From Exobacillus caeni (GTDB taxonomy: Bacteria; Bacillota; Bacilli; Bacillales; Guptibacillaceae), in NCBI RefSeq assembly GCF_005747095.1, contig NZ_SWLG01000001.1, positions 248,001 to 312,000 on the forward strand: 64,000 nt of DNA, given 5' to 3'. The translations under genes were made by a program, and so were the position numbers. This document shows positions 50,691 to 59,419 of the stretch, piece by piece. Each line of letters opens with the position of its first letter. Position 1 is the first letter of the stretch. The notes under the pieces were generated by a model. It did not search any database. It worked only from the letters and a program-made list of their open reading frames with translations, and was not told the origin of the DNA.

Positions 50691-50719
50691 AAAACCCCCT
50701 TTTCTACGAAGGGGGTTTT
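50691..50719 (+). terminator. Terminator of the sugar importer operon
   Basis: AAAACCCCCTT pairs with AAGGGGGTTTT around TTCTACG; T residues follow. Confidence 0.85.
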
Positions 50720-50745
50720 ATCATTAAAAAAATGAATAAGTTCGT

Positions 50746-50940
50746 TTAGTTGCTCGGGGCCTTTAACACTCTTTCCCGTTCTCGTTGGAAGAACTCCTTC
50801 AGCTCTGGATTCAACCAATCCGGCTCTGTGTCGTTCACATCTAACTTGATGAGCTTTCCTTCAAGGTAATCCATAATTCCAAGAGTGGTTCCGTGGGCGT
50901 GTTGTTTATGAAATATGGTCTCAAAGCGGATGCTGGTCAT
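50746..50940 (-). CDS. Small protein of unknown function (64 aa)
   Basis: The frame codes for a charged 64-residue protein with a beta-rich N-terminal half (IRFETIFHKQHAHGTTLGIM, YLEGKLIKLDV) and a helical end (PELKEFFQRERERVLKAP). GGAGGA lies six bases before the ATG. It converges on the sugar importer operon. Not recognised; no metal motif or membrane segment. The gap from 50941 to 51168 upstream shows only promoter-like A/T sequence and a hairpin, AAATGG-C-TTTAA/TTAA-A-CCATTT. Confidence 0.6.
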   Translation of the reverse strand: MTSIRFETIFHKQHAHGTTLGIMDYLEGKLIKLDVNDTEPDWLNPELKEFFQRERERVLKAPSN

Positions 50941-51168
50941 AGAAGTCCTCCTGTTGTTTTTTTTAACTATATCATGACCGGAGGAACAATAAATGGCTTT
51001 AAACGTACCTTAAACCATTTGTAACATCACCGAAATAAATTTAAGAATATTATAATGCAGAATTTGGCTAACTGACGGTCACCATGTCAAAAAAGGAAAT
51101 AAAAAGGTTATGATTTGACGAATGTTTATGCCTTTCCTGTTTTTTGGACACAGTTCTTTCATGAGTAT

Positions 51169-53544
51169 CTACAAATTTTTCTTCCCTTTTTGCATTTCAA
51201 AACCGCAAATAGCACAAATTTGCTTTTCGGTAAAGTTGTTCCCAACATCTATTTTCATCCAACCATTGCATGTTTTATTCATGCAGATCCACGCCTCTGT
51301 CCGTTGAGAGTTGTCTTTATTGTAAAATGTCGTGCCAAATGCCTGTAAAAGGAATCTGGAAACAGGAGCATTTTTTCCAAGATGAAAAGCCGGTGAGCTG
51401 ATATACAGTTCATCCTTTGCTCTTGTCACTCCTACATAGCAGAGCCTTCGTTCCTCTTCCATGGAAGCTTTTTCAAGTGAAGTTTTATCTTTTAGAACGA
51501 CTTCCTTATCCTGCATAGCATTTAAAGCAGAAACATGAGGCAGGATCCCTTCAGAAGCTCCGATTAAAAAAACAACCGGGAACTCAAGTCCTTTAGCCTG
51601 ATGAATTGACATAAGATTAATCTGGTCCTCAGAAGAATCCTGTTCTTTTTTTTCATAAAACTTATTAACGATTTCATCAACAAAAGCCAAGAAGTCCGGA
51701 ATCGCATGAAATCGTTGTGCGGAGAACTCAAGCTCGTCCAGCATTTCTTTTACCGTTGTTTTATGGACAGTTGCGTTTTCAATGGTCCCTGTGTCGAGAT
51801 GGTTTTCATATTCTTTACGAAGACTTCTTATTGCTTCAACCGGAGAAAGGCCAGTAGCCTGCTGCAACAAATCAACTCTCTTTTTTACTTTTCCTTTTTG
51901 AAAGTCTTTCAATGTATTCCATGTTGTCAGATGCAACAGGGGGAAAGGGAGCGGATCAACAAAATTCTCCATTTCAATATAGCGCATCCCCGCTTCCTGG
52001 TTAATGTACAAAGAAGGCAAAATGGTAGCCGTCGCATCAAGATCGCCAGGATTCATAACCAATCGAAGGTGATCGATTAACCCTTTTATGATTGTCTGAT
52101 CATAAAAGACTTGCTTCATATTATTCGCAGTAAACGGAAGATTGTGAATAATTAGCTGTTCAAACATCGCCCTGGCATTAGAGTGGGTTCTGAAAAGAAT
52201 AGCGTAATCACTCCATGACCTTGTATCGGGTTTATCTTTTAAACGGTTTACAATCGTTTCTGCTTCTTCTTCGGTGTTAGATGGCCTGTAAAATTGAGGT
52301 TCCATCCTGCTGCGCCTTACTGCTTTCATTGTTTTGCTGTGCCTTTGCGAATTGTGTTTAATAATATGGTTTCCAAATCCAACGATGGGTGAGGTAGAGC
52401 GATAGTTTGTATCTAGTTTTATTACTCTAGTATTTGGGAAGTCCTTGTGAAAATCTAAAATAATTTCACTGTCTGCTCCATTAAAGCTATAGATAACCTG
52501 GTCGTCATCTCCTACTGCAAAAAGATTGTTCTGTGGGCTTGCGATTAGTTTTAAAAGCTCATATTGAATTGGGTTTGTATCCTGGAATTCATCTGCCATC
52601 ACATATGTAAATCGTTGCTGCAACATTTTTAAAAGGTTTGGAGAAGAGAGTAATAGCTCGTATGATTTTAACAGAATATCATCAAAGTCCATGTAACCGT
52701 TTTGCCTTTTCCAGGCCTCATACTTTTCGTAGATATGTTGTATATCTTTATCCGCCGCATCTTCTGACAAATCTTCTGGTTTTATCATTTGAAGTTTATA
52801 GGAAGAAATAAGTGATAGAAGCACTTCGGGAAAATACTGTTTCTTAGGAGACAGCTGTGACTGCCTTAAAATGTTTTTTATGATGATTTGTTTATATTTT
52901 TCACTGCTTAATATTCGATCAGTAATTTTTAGATTTCGAAGCATTCTTAGAAAAAATGAGTGGAAGGTTCCTGCAGTTATTTGCTTCGCTTCTCCTGATG
53001 AAATTCCAGGCAAAGAAGCGATTCTTTGCTTCATTTCTTCAGCTGCTTTTTTTGTAAAGGTAATTAAAAGAATCTGAGAAGGGTCTATCTCTTTTACACC
53101 GATCAGATACGCTGTTCGGGTAGTTAAAACCGAGGTTTTACCGCTTCCTGCACCAGCAATAGTAAGCAAAGGGCCTTCTGTATGCCTGACTGCCTCCATT
53201 TGGTTACTGTTTAAAAAAATAGTCTTATGTTCAAGTTCTGAAAAAAAGGTTTGTTCTTTCGGCGTTAAAACAGACTGTAGCGTTTTTTGTTGATCATGCT
53301 CTAAAAATGGGGCTTCGATATTTGCTGATTTTTTAACGCCGAAAGGAAGAGAAGAATAGCTCATGCTTTCACCTGCTGTTTTAAAGTTTCGCTCTTTTCG
53401 AATATTTTGTTGCTCAATAAGTTTTACATTAGAGAGGAACTGCGACGCAATTGCAGCATTGATTTCCGCTCTGGGCAGTTCGCTTTTCGCGGGCAACGCT
53501 TCAGCTTCCTGGTCAGAAAAACCGCCAGTCCAGTTCCGGCTCAT
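51169..53544 (-). CDS. yjcD: UvrD/Rep-family DNA helicase (YjcD-like)
   Basis: A superfamily 1A 3'-5' DNA helicase. Motif I is LTIAGAGSGKTSVL, motif Ia ILLITFTKKAAEEM, motif II YVMADEFQDTNP, motif III LFAVGDDDQVIYSFNGA, motif IV LDTNYRSTSPIV, motif V LMSIHQAKGLEFPVV and motif VI CYVGVTRAKDELY. The C-terminus has a small zinc-ribbon-like part (CMNKTCNGW then CAICGFE). The size and layout resemble B. subtilis YjcD. The frame is open to ATG 53544 (791 residues), but this ATG has no ribosome binding site at a normal distance: GGAGGTG is 22 bases away. ATG at 53364 has CAGGTG five bases upstream and would give 731 residues. The first 60 residues are therefore doubtful. Confidence 0.9.
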   Translation of the reverse strand: MSRNWTGGFSDQEAEALPAKSELPRAEINAAIASQFLSNVKLIEQQNIRKERNFKTAGESMSYSSLPFGVKKSANIEAPFLEHDQQKTLQSVLTPKEQTFFSELEHKTIFLNSNQMEAVRHTEGPLLTIAGAGSGKTSVLTTRTAYLIGVKEIDPSQILLITFTKKAAEEMKQRIASLPGISSGEAKQITAGTFHSFFLRMLRNLKITDRILSSEKYKQIIIKNILRQSQLSPKKQYFPEVLLSLISSYKLQMIKPEDLSEDAADKDIQHIYEKYEAWKRQNGYMDFDDILLKSYELLLSSPNLLKMLQQRFTYVMADEFQDTNPIQYELLKLIASPQNNLFAVGDDDQVIYSFNGADSEIILDFHKDFPNTRVIKLDTNYRSTSPIVGFGNHIIKHNSQRHSKTMKAVRRSRMEPQFYRPSNTEEEAETIVNRLKDKPDTRSWSDYAILFRTHSNARAMFEQLIIHNLPFTANNMKQVFYDQTIIKGLIDHLRLVMNPGDLDATATILPSLYINQEAGMRYIEMENFVDPLPFPLLHLTTWNTLKDFQKGKVKKRVDLLQQATGLSPVEAIRSLRKEYENHLDTGTIENATVHKTTVKEMLDELEFSAQRFHAIPDFLAFVDEIVNKFYEKKEQDSSEDQINLMSIHQAKGLEFPVVFLIGASEGILPHVSALNAMQDKEVVLKDKTSLEKASMEEERRLCYVGVTRAKDELYISSPAFHLGKNAPVSRFLLQAFGTTFYNKDNSQRTEAWICMNKTCNGWMKIDVGNNFTEKQICAICGFEMQKGKKNL

Positions 53545-53559
53545 AGAGACTAGTGGATT

Positions 53560-53960
53560 TCCCTCACCTCCTTGCGATAAGGCAACATCGACTCTCTTTC
53601 GTTCCGGCGTTGTTTCTTATCTCCATGCGGTTCAGTACAATCCATACGTCTCCTGGCGTTCGCCTCCACCGCGGGATCTTCAGCTGTTGATTTTCCCGGA
53701 GGACAAGGAAGGCTTCGGCAGGGTTACATCGCACGAAGGAAATGTGAATACATTTTCGAGGAGTCGACTGCCCTCTACTCCAATCAATTGACGTTTTTCA
53801 AAGATGTGGAACGTCAAAGCACAGCTCAGCGAAGGAAATACACGTAGACTCCTGCGGGACAGCGATGACGCTGAGACCCCGCAAGGAGCGTTTTGTGCGA
53901 GTGAGGAGGCTCAGCGCGAGCCCGCGGAAAGCGTAGTGTATTTCCGCAGCGGTCATAAGT
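53560..53960. repeat. GC-rich dispersed Bacillaceae-type repeat
   Basis: A stretch clearly richer in G and C than its neighbours, without a credible gene. The core, 53834-53945, is bounded by a perfect 10-bp inverted repeat (GGAAATACAC/GTGTATTTCC). Inside it, ACTCCTGCGGGAC faces ACCCCGCAAGGAG, and GAGGCTCAGCGCGAGCCCGC lies to the right, so long stems can form. The left part, 53560-53833, contains further motifs, including a GGAGTCGACTGCC segment near 53760. I recognise the ACGTAGACTCCTGCGGGAC and CGAGCCCGCGGAAAGC phrases from intergenic repeats found in many copies in Bacillaceae genomes. It occupies most of the 600-base gap between yjcD and the next gene. Confidence 0.75.
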
Positions 53961-54141
53961 AACTTGCGTCGCAGTTTATCTCTTTTTGTGCAAAAGCAAC
54001 AATCTATTAGAAAAGAGCCTAAAATTTCATGGTCCAACTTAAAATGATACCACAATTTGCTTGAAAAGATTAGATTGTATTTACAACGGGTATTGAGAAA
54101 ACAAGAAGAACACTGTTGAATCGATAAGGAGGTTTGTGAAA

Positions 54142-54372
54142 ATGGAAGATAAATTTTTATTGGTGATCGTTGACCATGATAAAAAGATGTTTCATGTAGA
54201 AGATCTTGCAGGAGATGACGAAGACCCCCTTAAAAGAAAGGTAGATGAAGCACAGCGGGATGGGAGAGACGTACAATCGTTCTGGTCAAGAATGGACACG
54301 GTAAACAAAACGATAGATGCAGCCCAGCATGAGTACAAAGGGTATGCCCATACAGAGGACATGCTTGTATAA
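54142..54372 (+). CDS. Small acidic protein of unknown function (76 aa)
   Basis: The protein starts MEDKFLLVIVDHDKKMFHVE and continues with a charged helical part (DPLKRKVDEAQRDGRDVQSF). AAGGAGG lies nine bases before the ATG at 54142; a GTG two codons earlier is too close to that site. It lies 35 bases before the next ORF, so the two are probably cotranscribed. Not recognised; no membrane segment and no Cys. It may be a cytosolic stress- or spore-related protein, but there is no direct evidence. Confidence 0.6.
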   Translation: MEDKFLLVIVDHDKKMFHVEDLAGDDEDPLKRKVDEAQRDGRDVQSFWSRMDTVNKTIDAAQHEYKGYAHTEDMLV

Positions 54373-54407
54373 AAGAGAAACCATAGTCAAAAGGAGGAGA
54401 GAATAAG

Positions 54408-54755
54408 ATGGAAAAAAGAACGTATTATATCACGCCTAAAGGAGACATTTTCGAACAGGAAACAGAAACACAGCTGAATCAATTTGAAATAGAAGCGGAT
54501 TATGAAGAATATACTAAGTTAAAAATGGCGATCAATGAAATGAAAGCAAACAAGCAGGTGCAACAACATGATTTCTTTTCAACCGCCCATTTTCATGAAG
54601 AAGCGGTAGATAAGGATAGGCAGCTGACAGATAATGCGATATATGACCTCTACACAATGATTTATCAGCTTGGAACTTCCCACACCAAATACCAGATTGA
54701 AAAAATGGGAATATTACCAAGGCTTAAAGAAAATTTGCCTGAATACCGCAGATAA
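54408..54755 (+). CDS. Conserved-looking protein of unknown function (115 aa)
   Basis: A soluble, charged protein. The start MEKRTYYITPKGDIFEQETE looks like a small beta unit, and the remainder is helical (YEEYTKLKMAINEMKANKQV, AIYDLYTMIYQLGTSHTKYQ). AGGAGG precedes the ATG. It is second in a two-gene unit ended by a perfect terminator. I do not recognise a family with confidence and see no catalytic motif. Confidence 0.65.
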   Translation: MEKRTYYITPKGDIFEQETETQLNQFEIEADYEEYTKLKMAINEMKANKQVQQHDFFSTAHFHEEAVDKDRQLTDNAIYDLYTMIYQLGTSHTKYQIEKMGILPRLKENLPEYRR

Positions 54756-54784
54756 GGAAAGCCAAATGGCTTTCCATTTTTTTT
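54756..54784 (+). terminator. Terminator of the two-gene unit 54142-54755
   Basis: GGAAAGCC pairs with GGCTTTCC around AAAT, followed by ATTTTTTTT. It begins directly after the stop. Confidence 0.85.
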
Positions 54785-54919
54785 AGAAAGAAAAGCCTGA
54801 TTATTTGATATGGAAGGATCAAAAAAGTTGAAAGTTATTCCGCTAACGCCCTTTCATTTTCTGGGTTATAACATAAGATGTTATTGTATTATACAGAGGT
54901 GAAAAAAGGGGGATTCATA

Positions 54920-55069
54920 GTGAGTGCGTCTTATGGTTTCGGAAGAGGTTTCGCGTTGCTTGTTGTATTATTTATCCTGCTTATTATCGTTGGAGCAGCA
55001 TATCCGATAGGATACCCTGGCCCAATGTATGGTCCGGTAGCAGGAGCGAATTATAACCCGTATTGCTAA
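54920..55069 (+). CDS. YjcZ-family small membrane protein
   Basis: A 49-residue protein: short N-terminus ([10 protein letters not shown]), one hydrophobic helix ([17 protein letters not shown]), and a Pro/Gly/Tyr-rich tail. This is the pattern of YjcZ-type small proteins, abundant in spore formers and often made during sporulation. GTG start at 54920, six bases after AAAGGGGGA. An in-frame extension to 54878 would run through the binding site. A strong terminator follows. Confidence 0.75.
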   Translation: MSASYGFGRGFALLVVLFILLIIVGAAYPIGYPGPMYGPVAGANYNPYC

Positions 55070-55070
55070 T

Positions 55071-55099
55071 AAAAAAACGATGGGGCTCCATCGTTTTTT
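55071..55099. terminator. Convergent terminator between the YjcZ-type gene and mpg
   Basis: AACGATGG pairs with CCATCGTT around GGCT, with A- and T-tracts on the two sides that allow function on both strands. Confidence 0.85.
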
Positions 55100-55107
55100 C
55101 TGCTTCA

Positions 55108-55725
55108 TTACTTTGAAACAAAAGCATTGTCTTTGATCCAGAACCTCCATGGGTAAGACACTGCTTCTTCAGCATATTCAATATTGATGCGGGGACCGGT
55201 TTCAATCATGGAATCATCTATTTCCCGTTCAGGATGCTGCAGATAAAGCGGCGGATTTGCCAGTGACAACCCGTACTGCTTTATCGTTATCCCCATCGCA
55301 TCCGCAAGTTTTCCGGGTCCGTTCGTTAAGTTCTTAATTTGCCCCTGTTTTATTTCTCCGTTTTTGTTAAAAAGGTTCTTTAATCCTCGGCGTTCAATCA
55401 TGATATCCATTCCTTCCACTGGCTCAATTGCTCTGATCAGAATTGCTTCAGGCTTATGGACTGGCCCGCTAACGATATTAAAGCAATAATGGAGGCCGTA
55501 AATTAAATAAACATATGCAAAACCTGGCGGCCCGTACATAACCTCGGTCCTGTTTGTCCTTCTTCCACCAAAAGAATGGGCTGCTTTATCTTCAGGTCCC
55601 ATGTAAGCTTCGACCTCTACAATTTTGCCTGCTGTTCTCCCTTCATCACTCTCATGTATAAGTGTCATGCCCAAAAGATTGCGGCATAAATCCAGTGTAG
55701 GAGTTTGAAAAAAAGAAAAGTCCAT
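55108..55725 (-). CDS. mpg: 3-Methyladenine DNA glycosylase (AAG/MPG type)
   Basis: A base-excision repair enzyme of the AAG family, 205 residues, that removes alkylated purines and hypoxanthine from DNA. Family blocks are CRNLLGMTLIHE, the catalytic Glu in GKIVEVEAYMGPEDKAAHS, NRTEVMYGPPGFAYVYLIYG with the intercalating Tyr, EAILIRAIEP and NLTNGPGKLADAMGI. GGGGATGATC precedes the ATG. The gene is monocistronic. The resemblance is over the whole length, and the protein should be active in the cytoplasm. Confidence 0.93.
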   Translation of the reverse strand: MDFSFFQTPTLDLCRNLLGMTLIHESDEGRTAGKIVEVEAYMGPEDKAAHSFGGRRTNRTEVMYGPPGFAYVYLIYGLHYCFNIVSGPVHKPEAILIRAIEPVEGMDIMIERRGLKNLFNKNGEIKQGQIKNLTNGPGKLADAMGITIKQYGLSLANPPLYLQHPEREIDDSMIETGPRINIEYAEEAVSYPWRFWIKDNAFVSK

Positions 55726-55894
55726 TTGATCATCCCCTTTTTATTTATTATTTCCCCAGAAAGTACCAGAGTTAAAAGAGTAGTTTTTAAGAACGTATGT
55801 TTGGTATAATATCATTAGGAACAAGTGTTTGTTTTTGGGGATTTGCATATACTGATAAAGGGCGGTATAGCAAACATAAATTGGAGGGATAGGA

Positions 55895-56104
55895 ATGAAA
55901 AACCTTCTGTATCACTGGTATGAAGAAAAGGTTCCGGTTGAGATCATCTACCTTTCAAAGAAGGGTGAGTTATCTCAGCGCACCATCCAAATTGAAAGTT
56001 TTAACGGTGAGATCATCAAAGCTTATTGTACAAATAAAAAGGCGCTTCGCATGTTTAAAGTTGAAAATATTTTATCCGCTCAGAGTAAGAGGTTAGTACA
56101 TTAG
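55895..56104 (+). CDS. Small WYL-domain-like protein (69 aa)
   Basis: The sequence resembles a minimal WYL/SH3-like fold: VEIIYLSKKGELSQRTIQIE, then IKAYCTNKKALRMFKVENIL, where the I-Y of the first strand and the R-x-F near the end match the WYL pattern. WYL domains bind nucleic acids or nucleotides and usually follow a helix-turn-helix, which is absent here. AGGGA precedes the ATG. It is monocistronic, between mpg and a lipoprotein gene. Such stand-alone versions occur in other bacilli, with no assigned function. Confidence 0.65.
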   Translation: MKNLLYHWYEEKVPVEIIYLSKKGELSQRTIQIESFNGEIIKAYCTNKKALRMFKVENILSAQSKRLVH

Positions 56105-56200
56105 GCCCTTTTTAACTTAAAAATGTTTTGAATAAAAGCAGAGAAGGAATACCTCAAATAGAAAATAATAACTAATTTTTTACAAAGGGTGGAAAACATC

Positions 56201-56734
56201 ATGAAAAAATATTTGGGGTTTGTTTTTTCGGTGGTAATGCTTGGTTCTGTGCTAACCGGATGTAGCGGGGATATGACGAAGAAAGCAACACAACATTTCG
56301 GGGATAGTGAATTTTACCTTAGTGATAAGGTAGAAGCAAAAGCCTTTAGTGTGGAAAAACCTGATGTTGAAAAGGTAACTTCAGAATTTAAAAACGAAGT
56401 AGTTCAGGAAATTGACAACAACTATAAAGTGATCAATTATTCTAATAAAGATGAACTTGTTGAACATTTAGAACAATGGTCATCCAATAAATTGGCAACT
56501 GAAATTGTAGATGTTTATTACCAGGAACAAAACGGAAAGCTTTATGTAGTCCCAACGGAACTTTTTCCATGGATAACGGAAGATAAACCGTATGAACTCA
56601 TCAAAGAAGGAACTTATACTTATACTGTAAAGCAAACGAACCAAACTGACCTGTACGGTAAATATACAATACTTATTCAACTTAAATATACTGACGGAAA
56701 ATGGAAGATAGATAACTTTAACATTAAACGCTAA
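56201..56734 (+). CDS. Lipoprotein of unknown function (177 aa)
   Basis: A secreted lipoprotein with signal peptide YLGFVFSVVMLGSVLTGC (lipobox LTGC). The mature part has alternating helix and strand regions and ends in KYTILIQLKYTDGKWKIDNF, a pattern common in NTF2-like or YusW/DUF-type lipoproteins of bacilli. I cannot assign a family. AGGGTGG precedes the ATG at 56201. It ends in a strong hairpin that overlaps the stop. It stands alone. Confidence 0.75.
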   Translation: MKKYLGFVFSVVMLGSVLTGCSGDMTKKATQHFGDSEFYLSDKVEAKAFSVEKPDVEKVTSEFKNEVVQEIDNNYKVINYSNKDELVEHLEQWSSNKLATEIVDVYYQEQNGKLYVVPTELFPWITEDKPYELIKEGTYTYTVKQTNQTDLYGKYTILIQLKYTDGKWKIDNFNIKR

Positions 56735-56767
56735 ACCATATGGCTGCTTACGCCATATGGTTTTTTT
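56734..56767 (+). terminator. Terminator of the lipoprotein gene
   Basis: AACCATATGGC pairs with GCCATATGGTT around TGCTTAC, followed by seven T residues. Confidence 0.88.
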
Positions 56768-56948
56768 GTATGGAAAAACTGTGTATATAACGACCAGGAA
56801 CTAAGTAGGATGGGATTTCTTCAAATAGGTACCGGGGAGAAAATAAGTACTTTCCTGGCAAAGGCTTAAAACAATAAGGAAGTTGGACAATGAATCCCTG
56901 TTTCCTTTACAATGATAAAAAGGAAATAACCAAAAATGAGGTAATCCA

Positions 56949-57428
56949 ATGAGCTACTTATCATTTATCGATTTTTATAAAAATGAAGTAAAACTTTCTT
57001 TTGAGGATCATCCATTCTCGAAAACACCGAAGCATGTCTGGGTGATATGCAGGTTTCGAAATCAATGGTTATTAACTGAGCATCCCAGGCGCGGTATTGA
57101 ATTTCCTGGCGGGAAGGTAGAAAAAGGTGAAACCGCAGACGAAGCTGCAGTTCGGGAAGTCCATGAGGAAACTGGTGCTCATGTCAAACACCTCTCATAC
57201 ATAGGACAATATAAAGTCGAGGGCAAGGGCGGAACGATTATAAAAAACATATATTATGCAGAAATCAAAGAAATCATCCCAAGAGAAAGCTACTTTGAAA
57301 CCAAAGGGCCAGTGCTTATGGATGATCTGCCTGCCAATCTGAAAGATAATAATCGCTATAGTTTTATGATGAAAGATAATGTTCTGAGAGAAAGCATAAG
57401 AAAGATTAAACAAACTAACTTATTTTAA
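56949..57428 (+). CDS. ytkD: NUDIX nucleoside triphosphatase YtkD
   Basis: A NUDIX hydrolase of 159 residues with a complete box, GGKVEKGETADEAAVREVHEETG (positions 57111-57179), including the Glu residues that bind magnesium. In B. subtilis YtkD hydrolyses 8-oxo-dGTP and RNA caps (RppH-like) and lies near ytlDCA and pckA, as here. The enzyme keeps oxidised nucleotides out of DNA or helps mRNA decay. An A/G-rich ribosome binding site (GAGGTAATCC) precedes the ATG. It is convergent with the CDF exporter; a weak GAGGC/GCCTC pair at 57433-57476 may be a terminator. Confidence 0.9.
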   Translation: MSYLSFIDFYKNEVKLSFEDHPFSKTPKHVWVICRFRNQWLLTEHPRRGIEFPGGKVEKGETADEAAVREVHEETGAHVKHLSYIGQYKVEGKGGTIIKNIYYAEIKEIIPRESYFETKGPVLMDDLPANLKDNNRYSFMMKDNVLRESIRKIKQTNLF

Positions 57429-57487
57429 AAGAGGCCGGTTCTTGATTTCGTATTGAATAATCGTGAGTCAGCCTCTTATGTGCATCA

Positions 57488-58360
57488 TTAATCTTTTAGT
57501 TTATTATCTGGCGCCAGTCCGGGTTCAATATGGATATGAGCATGTTTGATTTTATGTTTGTCCTCTAACGTTTCTTCGATTCTGTCTGTAATCTCGTGTC
57601 CCTCCATTATATTAAGATAAGGGTCTACCTCTACAATTGCATCAACGATCACTTCATTTCCAGCCATTCTCGCTTTAATATCTACAATCTCTTCTACGCC
57701 ATGGATATCTTTAATTGTCTCCTGGATTTCTCCTAATGTTTCCCTGTCGAATGCATCTGTTAACATTAACGAGGCATCTCTAAAAATCTCCCATGCAGTT
57801 TTGCAAATAATGACTCCGATGACAACACCTGTCAAAGGATCAAGCCATGGAAGCCGAAACTGGGAACCTATAATACCGATAAGTGTTCCGATACCGACAA
57901 GTGCATCTGAAAGATTGTCTTTAGCAGCTGCCATCAAACCGTGACTGTTTGATTCTTCTGCAAGCTTTTTATTATAGCCGTAAACTATGAACATAACGCA
58001 TGAACCAAATGCCGCTGCCCATGCTGCTTCAATCGAGGGGGGCTGATCTCTTTTCATAAAAAGATCGGTTCCGGTTTCAAATAAAACTTGAAGGCCGATC
58101 ACCATCATGATAAACGAGGCAACAAGAGAAGAGATGGTCTCCGCTCGTGAATGACCATAAGGATGGTTCTCATCCCGTGGTTTCATGGCGATCTTCAGTC
58201 CGATCAGGACAGCGATAGAAGCTATAATATCCGAAGTATTATTAAACCCATCGGCAAGAAGGGCCTCGGATTCACTGATGAAGCCGATAATTAATTTAAC
58301 CGCGGATAAAAACAAATAAGCAGTGATGCTGATATATGCACCTTTAATAGCAGAATTCAT
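57488..58360 (-). CDS. CDF-family cation exporter, manganese type
   Basis: A 290-residue cation diffusion facilitator with six membrane helices and a cytosolic C-terminal metal-binding domain. The transport-site residues are in LADGFNNTSDIIAS (TM2, N-x3-D) and KDNLSDALVGIG (TM5, D-x3-D), a combination that suits manganese rather than the His-containing zinc site. HPYGHSRAETI is the conserved loop. The B. subtilis relatives MneP and MneS export manganese; which of the two this matches I cannot tell. GGTGAC lies before the ATG. No Mn-sensing leader is seen upstream. Confidence 0.88.
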   Translation of the reverse strand: MNSAIKGAYISITAYLFLSAVKLIIGFISESEALLADGFNNTSDIIASIAVLIGLKIAMKPRDENHPYGHSRAETISSLVASFIMMVIGLQVLFETGTDLFMKRDQPPSIEAAWAAAFGSCVMFIVYGYNKKLAEESNSHGLMAAAKDNLSDALVGIGTLIGIIGSQFRLPWLDPLTGVVIGVIICKTAWEIFRDASLMLTDAFDRETLGEIQETIKDIHGVEEIVDIKARMAGNEVIVDAIVEVDPYLNIMEGHEITDRIEETLEDKHKIKHAHIHIEPGLAPDNKLKD

Positions 58361-58551
58361 ACTTAGTCACCCTATTCTTTTGTGGTCCTTCATCATCCTA
58401 CCAGACCGATTATGGGTGGGTCTATAGCAATTGTTTTGAGATAAACTATTACTCTAGGGAACCTGCTACTTTTTAAGGAAAAGCAAACGATGTTGGTAAA
58501 GGTAAACATTTTATGTATTAAAAAACAGTGCTTTATAAAGATGATTAGATA

Positions 58552-58596
58552 TAAAAAGGGAAAACAGGCTCCTTTCTTCGATAGAAAAGAAGCCTG
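58552..58596 (-). terminator. Terminator of the ytlACD operon
   Basis: On the minus strand, CAGGCTTCTTTTCT pairs with AGAAAGGAGCCTG and is followed by TTTTCCC. It lies 17 bases past the permease stop. Confidence 0.75.
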
Positions 58597-58612
58597 CCAG
58601 ATGAGCGATACC

Positions 58613-59419
58613 CTAATGTTTGATCAGTTTTCTTTCAAGCCATTCTACTGCGTTATACATAACAGCTGAAAGCACAGCGATTATGACAAGGCTTAGTAAA
58701 ACGAGCGTAAAGTTAAACACCTGGAACCCATAGATGATCATGTATCCCAATCCCTGTTTTGATACTAAAAATTCTCCAACGATAACCCCAACCCAAGAAA
58801 GGCCAACGTTCACCTTGAGAGTTGAGATGATTGTAGGAAAGGAAGCGGGCAAAACGACCTCTTTAAAGGTCTGTTGTTTATTGCCGCCAAATGTTTTGAC
58901 TACTTTTATATAATTCGGTTCAACTTCTCTGAATGCCGTATACACTACAATGGTAGTAATGATTACGGAAATAGTTATTCCCATCGCAATAATGGATCCA
59001 TAAGAAGGTCCGAGAGCGACTATTATAATTGGCCCCAATGCAACCTTTGGCATAGAGTTCAGCACAACAAGATAGGGGTCAAGAATCTTTGATAGTAAGC
59101 GGGACCACCATAAGATAGTTGCCAGGATCGTTCCGAGTAAAGTTCCCAGAATAAATCCTAATATCGTTTCTATTAACGTGACGGAAACGTGTATTAGTAA
59201 ACTTCCATCGGCTAATTTATCGAGCATCAGATTCCATATTTTCGATGGGAAGCTAAATAACAACGGATCGATCCAGTTGAGACGGCCCGCGAGCTCCCAT
59301 AGGGCAAAAAACAATATAAAAATCATGATTTGCCAGAATCTCATCAGCCGCTTTTCTTTTTTGATCTGTGCAAGGAAGTTAGCGTGTGATTCATTGACTG
59401 CTTTTGTTTTCAAGTTCAT
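58613..59419 (-). CDS. ytlD: ABC transporter permease (YtlD)
   Basis: The membrane subunit (268 residues, six helices) of an NMT1/taurine-type importer. The conserved BPD segment is [20 protein letters not shown], the contact loop for the ATPase. The start, ATG 59419, lies inside the end of ytlC (29-base overlap) and has AAGGAG upstream. It is the last gene of the three-gene operon. The order binding protein - ATPase - permease corresponds to ytlA-ytlC-ytlD near pckA in B. subtilis. The substrate has not been settled; thiamine precursors, riboflavin-like compounds or sulfonates are possible for this family. Confidence 0.88.
   Translation of the reverse strand: MNLKTKAVNESHANFLAQIKKEKRLMRFWQIMIFILFFALWELAGRLNWIDPLLFSFPSKIWNLMLDKLADGSLLIHVSVTLIETILGFILGTLLGTILATILWWSRLLSKILDPYLVVLNSMPKVALGPIIIVALGPSYGSIIAMGITISVIITTIVVYTAFREVEPNYIKVVKTFGGNKQQTFKEVVLPASFPTIISTLKVNVGLSWVGVIVGEFLVSKQGLGYMIIYGFQVFNFTLVLLSLVIIAVLSAVMYNAVEWLERKLIKH

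Noticed and set aside
53363-53791. 142-codon plus-strand frame opposite the start of the helicase gene
   Set aside because: It overlaps yjcD in antisense and runs into the repeat. It has no ribosome binding site and its composition is not protein-like.
53798-54055. 85-codon minus-strand frame in the GC-rich repeat
   Set aside because: It is made of the repeat itself. Short hypothetical proteins with the same RGLALSLLTRTKRSLRG phrase are a known artefact of this repeat family.
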